Source of the DNA: Burkholderia singularis | Lineage (GTDB): Bacteria; Pseudomonadota; Gammaproteobacteria; Burkholderiales; Burkholderiaceae | Assembly: GCF_900176645.1 (NCBI RefSeq) | Contig: NZ_FXAN01000041.1 | Span: 23,309-87,308, forward strand | Direction: 5' to 3' | DNA: 64,000 bases | Position numbers and translations under genes: made by a program | Part shown: piece after piece, positions 8,958 through 17,718 of the stretch | How the letters are laid out: each line of letters opens with the position of its first letter | How positions within the stretch are numbered: position 1 is the stretch's first letter | The notes under the pieces: model-generated | Told to the model about the DNA's origin: nothing | Database searches by the model: none | Seen by the model: only the letters and a program-made list of their open reading frames with translations

Positions 8958-9669
8958 CGTGCTGGCGTCGCTGTTTCCGGCCGGCCACGATATCGATGTC
9001 GATGCGCACGGTCTGCTGTCCGGGCGCGGCGCGGCCGCGTTCGGCGCGATCGACGTGATCGGCGTCACGCAAGGCGCGGCGCTGGGCGTGCACGGCGCGC
9101 TCAAGCTCGCCGCGCACGTGCTCGCGACGATCGCGCGCGGCGGCGCCACGCCGATTCTCGTGCTCGTCGACGGCGACAGCCAGCGCATGAGCCGACGCGA
9201 CGAACTGCTCGGCCTGAACGAATATCTCGCGCATCTCGCGAAATGCCTGCAGCGCGCGGACGCACTCGGCCATCGGACGATCGGACTGCTTTACGGGCAT
9301 GCGGCCGCAGGCGCGTTCATCGCGACCGCGCTGGCGACCCGCACATTGGTGGCGCTGCCGGGTGCCCAGCCCGAGGTGATGGATTTGCAGGCGATGGCGC
9401 GGGTGACGAAGCTGCCGTTGGACGTATTGAGCGACAAGGCCCGCTCGACGGCGGTGTTCGCACCGGGGCTCGACAACTTCGCGAAGACGGGCGCGATTGA
9501 CGAGGTGCTCGATCCGTCGCGTTCGCTGGCCGAGCAGCTGGCCGAACTGATCGCGCGGCCCGTGGATCGCACGGACCGGCGCGGCAGAGTGGGCCGCGAA
9601 CGCGGCGGCCGGCCGGTTGCGGCCGACGTCGCGCAACGCGTGTATGAGCTGGCGCGCGCCGGCGGCTGA
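8944..9669 (+). CDS. mdcE: Malonate decarboxylase gamma subunit (co-decarboxylase)
   Basis: 241 residues. The protein pairs with MdcD to form the decarboxylase heterodimer. Family features include VIGVTQGAALGVHGALKLA near 38-56 and LYGHAAAGAFIATALATRTL near 115, a crotonase/carboxyltransferase-like fold. GGAGG at 8934-8938 lies within the end of mdcD and gives the ATG at 8944 good spacing. The 3' end overlaps the start of mdcG by 26 bp. Length is typical for the family. Confidence 0.92.
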   Translation: MVLDDVLASLFPAGHDIDVDAHGLLSGRGAAAFGAIDVIGVTQGAALGVHGALKLAAHVLATIARGGATPILVLVDGDSQRMSRRDELLGLNEYLAHLAKCLQRADALGHRTIGLLYGHAAAGAFIATALATRTLVALPGAQPEVMDLQAMARVTKLPLDVLSDKARSTAVFAPGLDNFAKTGAIDEVLDPSRSLAEQLAELIARPVDRTDRRGRVGRERGGRPVAADVAQRVYELARAGG

Positions 9670-10489
9670 CGCGCCGCTGCGCCGCCATACGCTCGTGCGC
9701 GTGCGCGCCGATGCGTGGCCCGGCTTGCTTGCCGCGCACGGCGACGCGGCGCATCTGCCTGATGTGCGGCACTGGGCCGCGCGCGGCTGGCCGCTGATCG
9801 TGCGGCGCGGCATGCCGGGCGAGGCGGGCGTTGCGCTCGGATTGCCGTTGCCGCCGTCGGCGGGCAAGCGGCGTATCGCGCTGGCCGCGGCGCCCGCGCA
9901 GATCGCCGCCATCCGCGCGTTGCCGACGCTCACGGAGGTCGAACGCGATGCGCCGCCTGCGTGGCGGCCGACGCTCGCGAATTTGCGCATACTTGCCGAC
10001 GCGCATTGGGTCGATTGCCGCGTGTTCGGCAGCCTTGGGTGGCAGGCGCTCACGGGACTGCGTTATCTGCACGGGCAATCGGATCTCGATATCGTGCTGA
10101 CGCCGCGCGCGGCACGGCGCGCGTGCGACACGGCGCGCGACGCGGCGGCACGGATCGCGTGCGACGGGCCGGGCCGCGGGCGGGAATCGGGGTGGCCGGC
10201 AGACGATGCCGAGGCGGCGTGCGGGCGTGACGCATCGGCGGGGGAGTCGCAGGAGTCGTCGGATTGGGCGGATTGCGCTGAGACCGGCGCATCGATCGCG
10301 GCACTCGTCGCGGCGCTCGCCGACCTCGATACGCGCGCGCCGATGCGCATAGACGGCGAGCTGTTACGGGCCGACGGCGCAGGTGTGAACTGGCGCGAGC
10401 TGCATGCGCGCGCGCGCGAGATCGCGGTGAAAACGGCGGACGGTGTCGTATTGTGCGCGCCGGACGTTTTTCTGGAGACGTGGCGATGA
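9644..10489 (+). CDS. mdcG: Malonate decarboxylase holo-ACP synthase (phosphoribosyl-dephospho-CoA transferase) with internal insertion
   Basis: 281 residues. MdcG transfers the prosthetic-group precursor made by MdcB onto the serine of MdcC. The nucleotidyltransferase core is recognisable as VFGSLGWQALTGLRYLHGQSDLD, with the G-S and D-x-D pattern of that superfamily. The start at ATG 9644 leaves the segment beginning RRHTLVRV as the family N-terminus; a start at 9617 is less likely because of the deeper overlap with mdcE. The acidic, low-complexity segment around residues 175-215 looks like an insertion, since homologues are usually near 200-210 residues. Its TGA overlaps the mdcB ATG. Confidence 0.9.
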   Translation: MSWRAPAADAPLRRHTLVRVRADAWPGLLAAHGDAAHLPDVRHWAARGWPLIVRRGMPGEAGVALGLPLPPSAGKRRIALAAAPAQIAAIRALPTLTEVERDAPPAWRPTLANLRILADAHWVDCRVFGSLGWQALTGLRYLHGQSDLDIVLTPRAARRACDTARDAAARIACDGPGRGRESGWPADDAEAACGRDASAGESQESSDWADCAETGASIAALVAALADLDTRAPMRIDGELLRADGAGVNWRELHARAREIAVKTADGVVLCAPDVFLETWR

Positions 10490-11652
10490 GCGCATGCCGA
10501 TGCTCGGCGCATGCCGGGGTCCGTTTGCACGACACGCAGCCGGACCGGATGCCGGCAACGCAGCCGCTTGACGGCGCGGGCAGCGCGTATGCGCTGACGA
10601 GCCCGTCGAGCCCGGCCGCCGCATTGCGCGACGCGCCGCAACGCCCGCTTGCGGCAACCGCGTCCGTTTCAGCGGAAATCGCCGCGCAGGCGACACGCTG
10701 CCTGCTCGTCGAAATCGACACATGGCCGAAGCCCGGCCTCGTGAGCCATGTCGACTCCGGCAGTCACGACGACATGAGTGCCGATACATTCCGCCGCAGC
10801 GCGGCGGCGTTACGCCCATTCTTCGCCGAGCTGGCCGACGCGGGCGCGCGCGACGCGAACATGGCCGCGCTGCGCCGGATCGGCTTGCGCGCGGAGTCTG
10901 CGATGCTCGACGCGACCCATGGCGTGAACACGCATCGCGGCGCGATCTTTGGGCTCGGCCTGTTGTGCGCGGCGGCGGGCTTGCGTGCCGCATCCCATGT
11001 GCCGCATCGCGCCGCCGCGACGCTCGGCGCGATCGTGGCCGAGCGCTGGGGCGCCGCAATTGTGCGCGGGCCGCGCGCGCTCGACAGCCACGGCGAATGC
11101 GCGAGCCGCCGCTATGGCGTCGGCGGTGCGCGGGCGGAGGCGGCGGGCGGTTTTCCGAGCGTCTATACGCTCGGCGTGCACGCGCTCGCCGACGCCGCGC
11201 AACTGGCGCCCGGCAACCCCGAGGCAGCGCGCGTGCACGCATGCTTCGTGTTGATTGCCGGCATCGACGATACGAATCTGCTGCATCGCGGCGGCCTTGA
11301 CGGACTCGTCTTCGCGCAGCGCACCGCACGCGATTTTCTGGCGCGCGGCGGCGTGGGGGCGATCGATTGGCATTCGCGCGCGGTGGCCGCCCACCGCGCG
11401 TTCGTCGCGCGCCGCCTGAGCCCGGGCGGCGCGGCCGATCTGCTGGCGATGAGCCTGTTCGTCGCCGCTTATGATGGCAGCCGTTTGCGGGCGGCGCCGC
11501 CCATCGAGCCTCCATGGCCAACCCGCGCGAATCGACGGCAGCCTGAACGCAGCGCGACGGTTCGCACGCCGCCGGATCGGGCGCGGGGCGTGCAGGCCGA
11601 AGTCAGTGCGGATCGGCGGCGGCCGCAACGGCGCACGGAGCCTTCGCGGTGA
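10486..11652 (+). CDS. mdcB: Triphosphoribosyl-dephospho-CoA synthase MdcB with terminal extensions
   Basis: 388 residues. MdcB makes 2'-(5''-triphosphoribosyl)-3'-dephospho-CoA from dephospho-CoA and ATP, the precursor of the MdcC cofactor. The CitG/MdcB core begins near residue 65 and contains WPKPGLVSHVDSGSHDDM, GVNTHRGAIFGLGLL and DDTNLLHRGGLDGL. The core ends near residue 330. The first 60 and last 55 residues are low-complexity (Ala/Pro, then Arg-rich) and look appended relative to the usual size of about 290. The ATG forms ATGA with the mdcG stop, and the mdcB stop overlaps the mdcH GTG. Confidence 0.9.
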   Translation: MSACRCSAHAGVRLHDTQPDRMPATQPLDGAGSAYALTSPSSPAAALRDAPQRPLAATASVSAEIAAQATRCLLVEIDTWPKPGLVSHVDSGSHDDMSADTFRRSAAALRPFFAELADAGARDANMAALRRIGLRAESAMLDATHGVNTHRGAIFGLGLLCAAAGLRAASHVPHRAAATLGAIVAERWGAAIVRGPRALDSHGECASRRYGVGGARAEAAGGFPSVYTLGVHALADAAQLAPGNPEAARVHACFVLIAGIDDTNLLHRGGLDGLVFAQRTARDFLARGGVGAIDWHSRAVAAHRAFVARRLSPGGAADLLAMSLFVAAYDGSRLRAAPPIEPPWPTRANRRQPERSATVRTPPDRARGVQAEVSADRRRPQRRTEPSR

Positions 11653-12584
11653 CGATCGCGATTCTCTGCGCCGGACAGGGCGGGCAGTGCGCGGACATGT
11701 TCGAATTGACGGCGGACCTGCCGCAAGCGGCGCCGCTGTTCGCGCACGCGGCGAACTTGTTCGGTGTCGATCCGCGTGTCTGGGTGCGTCACGCCGACGC
11801 TGAGGCGCTGCACGGAAATTTTGCCGCCCAACTCGTCTGCACGCTGCAGGCCGTGAGCGCGATGACCCGGCTCGATGCGCTGCTGCCGCGCCGGCGTTGC
11901 GTGGCAGGCTATAGCGTCGGCGAAGTGGCGGCCTGGAGCGTCGCGGGGTTGATCGACGCGCGCGCGGCGCTCGATCTCGCCGCGGCCCGCGCCCGCGCGA
12001 TGGACGCCGCGAGCCATGCCGATGCGCGGATGTTGTTCGTGCGCGGCCTGCGGCGCGACGCGATCGACGCGCTGTGCGCCGCGCACGCCGCCGCCGTGGC
12101 GATCGTCAACCCAGGCGACGCCTACGTGCTGGCCGGTTCGCCCGCGGCGCTCGATGCGCTCGCGCGCGCGGCGCGCGCCGAGCACGCGCAGCGCGTCACG
12201 TCCCTCGACGTTCGCGTGGCGTCCCATACCCGCTGGCTTGCCGACGCCGTGCCGCGTTTTCGCGCGGCGCTCGCGCACGCACGAGTCGCGCGCTCGCCGA
12301 CAGCCGGCACGCGGCTGCTGGGCGGGCTCGACGGCTCGCCCATGCTCGACGTCGGCGCCGGTCTCGACAAGCTCGCGCGTCAGATTGCCGAGCCGATCGA
12401 CTGGGCCGCATGCGTTGCGGGGTGCGTGGAGGCGGGCGCGCGCGCGTTCGTCGAACTCGGGCCCGGGCGCGCACTCGCGCAGATGGCCGCCGCGGCGTAT
12501 CCGGCGCTGCCGGCGCGCAGCCTTGCCGATTTCCGGTCGTGGGACGGCGTGCAAGCGTGGCTCGCGCGCGTCGATTTCGTTTAG
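11649..12584 (+). CDS. mdcH: Malonate decarboxylase malonyl-CoA:ACP transacylase
   Basis: 311 residues of the FabD-like acyltransferase fold. MdcH primes the complex by loading malonyl onto the MdcC thiol. The active-site motif GYSVGEVAAW has nucleophile Ser89, and the N-terminal CAGQGGQ loop is the usual oxyanion element. The start is a GTG that overlaps the mdcB TGA (GTGA at 11649-11652). It is the last gene of the operon; no mdcF, mdcLM or mdcR homologue follows before the hydrolase-like gene 285 bp downstream. Confidence 0.9.
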   Translation: MTIAILCAGQGGQCADMFELTADLPQAAPLFAHAANLFGVDPRVWVRHADAEALHGNFAAQLVCTLQAVSAMTRLDALLPRRRCVAGYSVGEVAAWSVAGLIDARAALDLAAARARAMDAASHADARMLFVRGLRRDAIDALCAAHAAAVAIVNPGDAYVLAGSPAALDALARAARAEHAQRVTSLDVRVASHTRWLADAVPRFRAALAHARVARSPTAGTRLLGGLDGSPMLDVGAGLDKLARQIAEPIDWAACVAGCVEAGARAFVELGPGRALAQMAAAAYPALPARSLADFRSWDGVQAWLARVDFV

Positions 12585-12869
12585 CGTTCGCCCGGGAATT
12601 GATTCGATTGCCGCAAGCCGCACGATAGCGGTACAGCGCCGGTGGCAGAACCGGCCGCCCCGGCCATCACATTGATCGCCCGGACGATCCGGCAGACGAC
12701 CGGGCGGTTCGCGCCATCGCCAGGCGGGCGCCGCCACGTCCATGCTGCGATATCTTTTCGCGGCATCTTTTCTCATCGAACGTGGGGAACCTCCGACCAT
12801 CCAAGTACCGTGCTGCTGGCGAACAAACATATTCGCTTGCACAATAACCGTAAGACAAAAGGATGGTGC

Positions 12870-13742
12870 ATGCACGAACGACAGCCAATCACCGCCGAAA
12901 CGACACGCTTTGCGGCGCTGGACGGCAGATTGCTGACTGGGACTTTCTATTTGCCGGCGGCCAGTAACGGCCGCAGCGTGCTCGTGAATGGCGCGCTCGG
13001 CGTGCCGCGCGCTTACTACGAGCGATATGCGCGCTTTCTCGCCGCCGCCGGTTTCACAGTGCTGACCTACGATTATCGCGGCATCGGCGATTCGCGCCTG
13101 CGTTCGCGCACCGCCGACACCGCGACGTTGCGCGACTGGGGCGAGGCCGATTTGCCCGCCGCGCTCGATCATCTTGCGCAGCGCACGCCGGCCAGGCGGC
13201 TCGTCGCGGTCGGCCATGGCGCAGGCGGGCAGATGTTCGGCCTCGCGCACAACAACGGCCGCGCGGCGGCGCTGCTGTCGGTGTGTTGCGGGAGCGGCTA
13301 CTGGGGGCATTGGACGTGGCCGCGGCGTCTGATGATGGCGCCGCTGTGGCTCGGCGCCGCGTGTGCGTTCGGCGCGCTACTGCCGGTTCGGCCGGGACGT
13401 CATCCGGGGCTCGCCGCGCTTTGCTCGCTGCCGTCGGGTGTCGCACACGAATGGGCGCGCTGGTGCCGTCATCCCGACTACCTCGTCGATAGCGGCGGCT
13501 TCCCGTTGCGCGATCATTTTCGCGGCTATCGTGGACGCATCCTCGCCTACACGGTGAACGACGATTGGATTGCGCCGCCTACCGCGGTGCAAGCGCTGCA
13601 TCGCTTTTATTCGAGCGCACAGATCGAATTCCGGGAGATCGATCCGTCCGACGGGCAGCGACCGATCGGCCACTTCGGTTATTTCCGCGACGACAACCAA
13701 GGGCTGTGGCCGCTCGGTGCGGCTTGGTTGTGCGAGCAGTGA
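12870..13742 (+). CDS. Alpha/beta-hydrolase-fold protein with glycine at the nucleophile position
   Basis: 290 residues. The fold signature is clear: an oxyanion-side NGALGV region near 37-43, the YDYRGIGDSR strand-loop near 69-78, a nucleophile-elbow position at 115-119, an acidic NDDWIAPP near 230 and a final histidine in GHFGYF near 261. The elbow reads G-H-G-A-G, so the expected catalytic serine is Gly117. The protein is therefore either non-hydrolytic or uses another residue. It resembles the uncharacterised group of predicted hydrolases with the GHSxGGQ elbow. The ATG at 12870 is chosen over the upstream open frame because AAAAGGATGG precedes it. It is a single gene between mdcH and the convergent transporter. 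Confidence 0.7.
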   Translation: MHERQPITAETTRFAALDGRLLTGTFYLPAASNGRSVLVNGALGVPRAYYERYARFLAAAGFTVLTYDYRGIGDSRLRSRTADTATLRDWGEADLPAALDHLAQRTPARRLVAVGHGAGGQMFGLAHNNGRAAALLSVCCGSGYWGHWTWPRRLMMAPLWLGAACAFGALLPVRPGRHPGLAALCSLPSGVAHEWARWCRHPDYLVDSGGFPLRDHFRGYRGRILAYTVNDDWIAPPTAVQALHRFYSSAQIEFREIDPSDGQRPIGHFGYFRDDNQGLWPLGAAWLCEQ

Positions 13743-14080
13743 TGCGTCGCGCGGCGTAGAGAAGGATATGCCGTGCCGTCGCGCGTATCGATTCGGCGCG
13801 CTGTCCGGCGGTCGCCGCGCTGCGCTTACGGGCTGGCGCGTTGCCGGAATTCGAGCGTGCGGCGCAGGATGGCGCGTGGCGGTCGCGGTGGAGAGTGACC
13901 GGGTTTGGCGCTGACATCGGCGGGGATGAGCCGATAAGAAACAGATCGGCGAGCCGGCTGGCAGAGCCGGCCCGATTGCCGAACCGGCGGATCGATCGGC
14001 CGCCGAGCCGGTCGGGACAGTCGAGCTGGTCGAGTGCGCCCGTTCCGTGCCGGCACGGCCCCGCCGATTCCGATAACGAT
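13743..14080. other. Convergent intergenic region between the hydrolase-like gene and the transporter gene
   Basis: About 340 bp with no recognisable gene. The stretch 13955-14035 is rich in short GCCGG/CCGGC and GATCGATCGG motifs that can form several overlapping hairpins, so it may serve as the shared 3' end of the two convergent genes. No T-rich terminator is obvious. Confidence 0.35.
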
Positions 14081-15592
14081 TTATGCCCGCAGTGTCGCCG
14101 CCGCAGCGTACCTTCCATCGTCATCCTGCTTGCGCGCGTGGCGCTCGCGTTCGAGTTCGCGCGCCAGCGCACGCGCCTCGTCATGTGACGCGACCGCGGG
14201 CGGCGATCCGTTGAGCGGCCGGCGCGCGCTCTCCGGCAGCGCGAACACCGAAATCGCACCGATTACGGCGGCGCCCATCAGGTAGTACGCGGGCATCATC
14301 AGATCGCCCGTTCGGTCGACGAGCCAAGCGGCCGCGAGCGGCGTCGTGCCGCCGAACAGCGACACCGACACGTTGAAGCCGATCGCGAGCGCGCCATAGC
14401 GGATCTTGGTCGGAAACAGCGCGGGCAGCGTCGACGGCATCACGCCCGTGAAGCACGACAGCAGCGCGCCGAGCATCAGCAGGCCGCTGAACACGAGCAT
14501 CGCGTCGCCGGTGCGGATCAGCGTAAGCGCGGGGATCGACAGCGCGAAAAGCCCGATGCAACCCGCCATCATCACCGGCCGGCGGCCGACCGCGTCGGAC
14601 AGACGGCCTGCCGCGAGCGTCATCGGCATCATCAGGATCATCACGATCAGGATCAGCGCGAGGCCGTGCGCTTCGTCGAAATGCAGCGTCGACGACAGAT
14701 AGCTCGGCAGATACGACAGCGCCATGTAGTCGGTGACGTTGAAGATCAGCACGAGACCGACGCACAGCAGCAGCGCGCGCCAGTGGCGCATCAGCTCGCG
14801 GCGAAAGTGCGTCTTCGGCACGGCCTTGTCCTGCGCTTCGCGGGCTTCGGCCTCGCGCTTGAACGCAGGCGTTTCCTCGAGCCTCGTGCGGATGTAGAGG
14901 CCGATCAGGCCGAGCGGGCCCGCGATCAGAAACGGCACGCGCCAGCCCCACGACAGCAGCGCGTCGCGCGACAGCGTGGCTGTCAGCAGCGCGACGACGC
15001 CCGCGCCCATCACGTAGCCGATCAGCGTGCCGAACTCGAGGAAGCTGCCCATGAAACCGCGGCGCTTGTCGGTCGAGAATTCGGCGATGAACGTTGCCGC
15101 GCCGCCATATTCGCCGCCCGTCGAGAAGCCCTGCACGAGGCGGGCGACGAGCAGCAGCACGGGTGCCATGATGCCGATGGAGTCGTAGCTCGGGATCAGG
15201 CCGATCGCCAGCGTGCCCGCCGCCATCATGATCATCGTCATCGCGAGCACGCGCTGGCGGCCGATCCGGTCGCCCAGCGGGCCGAACACCATGCCGCCGA
15301 GCGGGCGCACGAGAAACGCGGCGGCGAACGTGCCGAAGGTCGCGAGCAATTGCGCGGACGGGCTGCTGGACGGGAAGAATACCTGGCCGAGCGTGACGGC
15401 GATGTAGCTGTAGACGCCAAAGTCGAACCATTCCATTGCGTTGCCGAGTGCCATCGCGCCGACGGCGCGCTTCAACAGGCTGCGATCGACGACGGTGATC
15501 TCGGAGCGCTCGGACGTTGCCGCGTCGTGAGCCGGCGCGGCGAATCGACTGGGAGACGGACTGGAAGACGAATTGGCGGATGTTGCGGTCAA
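14081..15592 (-). CDS. proP: MFS transporter of the metabolite:H+ symporter family (ProP-like)
   Basis: 503 residues. Twelve hydrophobic segments start after a polar 35-residue N-terminus. Family signatures are GNAMEWFDFGVYSY in the first helix, FGPLGDRIGRQRVL between helices 2 and 3, and GFSTGGEYGGAATFIAEF in helix 4, all typical of the MHS group with ProP and the citrate/shikimate carriers. It should import a compatible solute such as proline or betaine, or an organic acid, with protons. The start is taken as TTG at 15592, preceded by CAGGAG (seen at 15602-15607 on this strand); no ATG is suitably placed. The C-terminus has a charged helical tail, as in osmosensing ProP. The upstream region holds a promoter and hairpin at 15.88-16.02 kb. 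Confidence 0.85.
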   Translation of the reverse strand: MTATSANSSSSPSPSRFAAPAHDAATSERSEITVVDRSLLKRAVGAMALGNAMEWFDFGVYSYIAVTLGQVFFPSSSPSAQLLATFGTFAAAFLVRPLGGMVFGPLGDRIGRQRVLAMTMIMMAAGTLAIGLIPSYDSIGIMAPVLLLVARLVQGFSTGGEYGGAATFIAEFSTDKRRGFMGSFLEFGTLIGYVMGAGVVALLTATLSRDALLSWGWRVPFLIAGPLGLIGLYIRTRLEETPAFKREAEAREAQDKAVPKTHFRRELMRHWRALLLCVGLVLIFNVTDYMALSYLPSYLSSTLHFDEAHGLALILIVMILMMPMTLAAGRLSDAVGRRPVMMAGCIGLFALSIPALTLIRTGDAMLVFSGLLMLGALLSCFTGVMPSTLPALFPTKIRYGALAIGFNVSVSLFGGTTPLAAAWLVDRTGDLMMPAYYLMGAAVIGAISVFALPESARRPLNGSPPAVASHDEARALARELERERHARKQDDDGRYAAAATLRA

Positions 15593-15878
15593 GGTCGAAA
15601 GCTCCTGTGACGGCGGCCAAATCGCGCGGTGATTCGCGCGTTTTGCCACGGTTTGCCGACGAGTGCGGGGCGAGATCGACGCCAATCGACGCGCATGAGC
15701 ACAACAGACGCGGCGGCGCTCGCTTCGCGGCGCAGCGGATCTGGCGCGAACCGGTCGATGCCGTCGCACGCTCGCACTCGAGAGAAGTCCGTCGCGCATC
15801 TCGCGGGACGGACGGCGCACCGGCGCATCGCGTGGTGTTTGCGGCCGGCGGTATGCCCTAATCAAGGGCGTTGAAACG

Positions 15879-15988
15879 AAAAAAGCAGCGCGGAGGCGCG
15901 CTTTCTTGTGAACGAAATTTCGAGGGCCGGCAGGCGACAGTATGCCTCGGCGGTCGAAATGAAATGACGGCAATAGCCTGTTGAAAGA
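15879..15988 (-). ncRNA. Candidate small RNA, or attenuated leader of proP
   Basis: A minus-strand promoter-like pair is followed about 100 nt later by a hairpin (stem AGCGCG/CGCGCT, loop of four) and a run of six Ts ending at 15879. Together these would give a transcript of about 110 nt with no credible reading frame. The same architecture would also fit a proP leader with an early terminator, since proP starts 287 bp downstream on the same strand. I recognise no known RNA family in it. Confidence 0.35.
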
Positions 15989-15994
15989 TGCGAC

Positions 15995-16024
15995 ATGATA
16001 GCACGATGGCTGAGGATCGTGCAA
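15995..16024 (-). promoter_or_regulatory. Sigma70-like promoter upstream of the candidate RNA and proP
   Basis: On the minus strand, TTGCAC (16019-16024) and TATCAT (15995-16000) are separated by 18 bp, a good match to the -35/-10 consensus. Transcription would start near 15988 and run towards proP. Confidence 0.5.
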
Positions 16025-16129
16025 ATTGCCGGAATAGCCCCAGCCGCGCGGGCGTTGCGTCGGGCATAATCGCGCTCGTTGCCGTGGCGTTTCGCGGCGT
16101 TTTCGACGCGCGCTTCGCGCGCTTGCGCC

Positions 16130-16462
16130 ATGCTTTCGATCGTGAAAATCGCCGTGCTTTTCGTGCTGACCGCGCTTGCTGAAATCGCCGGCTGCTACCT
16201 GCCTTGGCTCGTGCTGAAGTCGGGCAAGCCGGCGTGGCTGCTTGCGCCCGCCGCACTGTCGCTCGCGCTGTTCGCGTGGCTGCTGACGCTGCATCCGGCT
16301 GCCGCCGCGCGTACCTATGCGGCGTATGGCGGCGTTTATATTGCGGTGGCGCTTGCGTGGCTGCGGCTCGTCGACGGCGTGCCGCTGTCGCGCTGGGATG
16401 TCGCTGGCGCGGCGCTTGCGCTTGCCGGGATGTCGGTGATCGCGTTGCAGCCGCGAGGCTGA
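16130..16462 (+). CDS. ynfA: YnfA-family (UPF0060) small membrane protein
   Basis: 110 residues with four predicted membrane helices. The segments [17 protein letters not shown] and [20 protein letters not shown] are characteristic of the UPF0060/YnfA family, small multidrug-resistance-like proteins. The start is placed at ATG 16130, which gives the family N-terminus; the frame opens further upstream at 16079. Function in this organism is unknown; small-molecule efflux is inferred from the family. It is a single gene divergent from proP. Confidence 0.88.
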   Translation: MLSIVKIAVLFVLTALAEIAGCYLPWLVLKSGKPAWLLAPAALSLALFAWLLTLHPAAAARTYAAYGGVYIAVALAWLRLVDGVPLSRWDVAGAALALAGMSVIALQPRG

Positions 16463-16734
16463 AAAGCATGCGCAGAGGCCGCGCGGCTTGCGCGAGGCTT
16501 GCGCTGCTGGTTAGGGCGGCGGCTGGCGAGCCGAAGAGCCGAAGAGCACGGTAACAAAACGCCGGTTGACTTACGCGCGCGAACGTGTGCCCGAGCGCGT
16601 TCGCAGGGCGGCCCTGGCGGGCTCGAATAGTCCGAACGGCCAGGGTAGAGCGGATGAGCCGGATGCCGCGGCTTGCCGGGCCGCCTGCTGGCCGCTATTG
16701 GCAGGGAAGCAGGCCAGCAGGCCCGCGCGCGATT

Positions 16735-17478
16735 TTATGCGTCGCTGCTTGCCGCCGCGTCGCCGGCCGCTGCCGCGCTGCGCCAGATGCAGGCGCCCTT
16801 GACGGCCTTGTCGAGCGCATCGAGCTGCGCGTCGTGTTCGGCGAGTTCGTCCGCCGTCGCCGCGAGCACCGGCAGATCGAGTCCGCTGAACGTCACGCGC
16901 GGCGCGTTGCCGTTGTGTTGCGCGTGACTGCCTTCGTCGAGCATATCAATGACGAGACTTTCCTGGCCCCGCGTCATCGCGAGATAGACCTCGGCGAGCA
17001 GTTCCGAGTCGAGCAGCGCGCCATGCAGCGTACGGTGCGAGTTGTTGATTCCGAAGCGGTCGCAGAGTGCGTCGAGCGAATTACGCTTGCCGGGGAACAT
17101 CTGCTTGGCCTGCACGAGCGTGTCGATGACGCCCGCGCAGTCTTCGGTGATCGGCGGCAGGCTGAGCCGGTCGAATTCGGCGTTGAAAAAGCCGATGTCG
17201 AACGGCGCGTTGTGGATGATGAGTTCGGCGCCGCGGATGAAGTCGCGCAGCGCATCGACGATCTCGGCGAATTTCGGCTTGTCCCTCAGGAATTCGGTCG
17301 TCAGCCCGTGCACCGCGAGCGCGGCGGGATCGCTGTCGCGCTCGGGGTTGATGTAGAAGTGCAGGTTATTGCCGGTGAGCCGCCGGTTCAGCAGCTCGAC
17401 GCAGCCGACTTCGAGGATGCGGTCGCCGGCGCGCGGGTTCAGGCCGGTGGTTTCGGTATCGATGATGATCTGGCGCAT
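16735..17478 (-). CDS. dnaQ: DNA polymerase III epsilon subunit (3'-5' proofreading exonuclease)
   Basis: 247 residues. The DEDDh exonuclease motifs are visible: Exo I with IDTETTG (Asp7, Glu9), Exo II around HNAPFDIGFFNAEFD, and Exo III around HGALLDSELLAEVY with the catalytic His and Asp. The C-terminal tail beyond residue 185 should bind the alpha subunit. It proofreads replication errors within the polymerase III core. The gene lies downstream of rnhA on the same strand with a 240-bp gap; the rnhA-dnaQ neighbourhood is conserved widely in proteobacteria. Confidence 0.95.
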   Translation of the reverse strand: MRQIIIDTETTGLNPRAGDRILEVGCVELLNRRLTGNNLHFYINPERDSDPAALAVHGLTTEFLRDKPKFAEIVDALRDFIRGAELIIHNAPFDIGFFNAEFDRLSLPPITEDCAGVIDTLVQAKQMFPGKRNSLDALCDRFGINNSHRTLHGALLDSELLAEVYLAMTRGQESLVIDMLDEGSHAQHNGNAPRVTFSGLDLPVLAATADELAEHDAQLDALDKAVKGACIWRSAAAAGDAAASSDA

Positions 17479-17718
17479 GGAGGAAGCGAGGTTCGGGTTA
17501 ATCGTGAAAGCAAGGGCGCGCGAGCGGTTTGCGAACGGCTTAGGCCGTCAGCGGATCGCTCGCGCGCTGGGCCGCCGGCGTGGCGGTGCGCGGCCGGGCC
17601 GCTCGTGCGCATGCCGCGCTCGGCAGGCGGCCGCGGCGCGCGAACCGGCCGGCGCCCGGGCGCGGCAGGGACGGCCGGCGGCAGCCGGCGGCGAGGCGCG
17701 CAGCGCGGCCAGCCGGGT

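Larger units (their letters stand above)
15593..16129. other. Region between proP and the ynfA-like gene, holding a candidate small RNA or leader
   Basis: About 540 bp between divergent genes with no convincing protein-coding frame. The AT content rises between 15865 and 16030. On the minus strand it contains a promoter-like pair (15995-16024) and a hairpin followed by six Ts (15879-15902), annotated separately. CGCGCG arms around 15623-15640 followed by TTTT could form another hairpin. Confidence 0.45.

Noticed and set aside
11469..13310. Long minus-strand frame across mdcB, mdcH and the hydrolase gene
   Set aside because: Shadow frame produced by GC codon bias; the plus-strand genes have motifs and overlapping starts.
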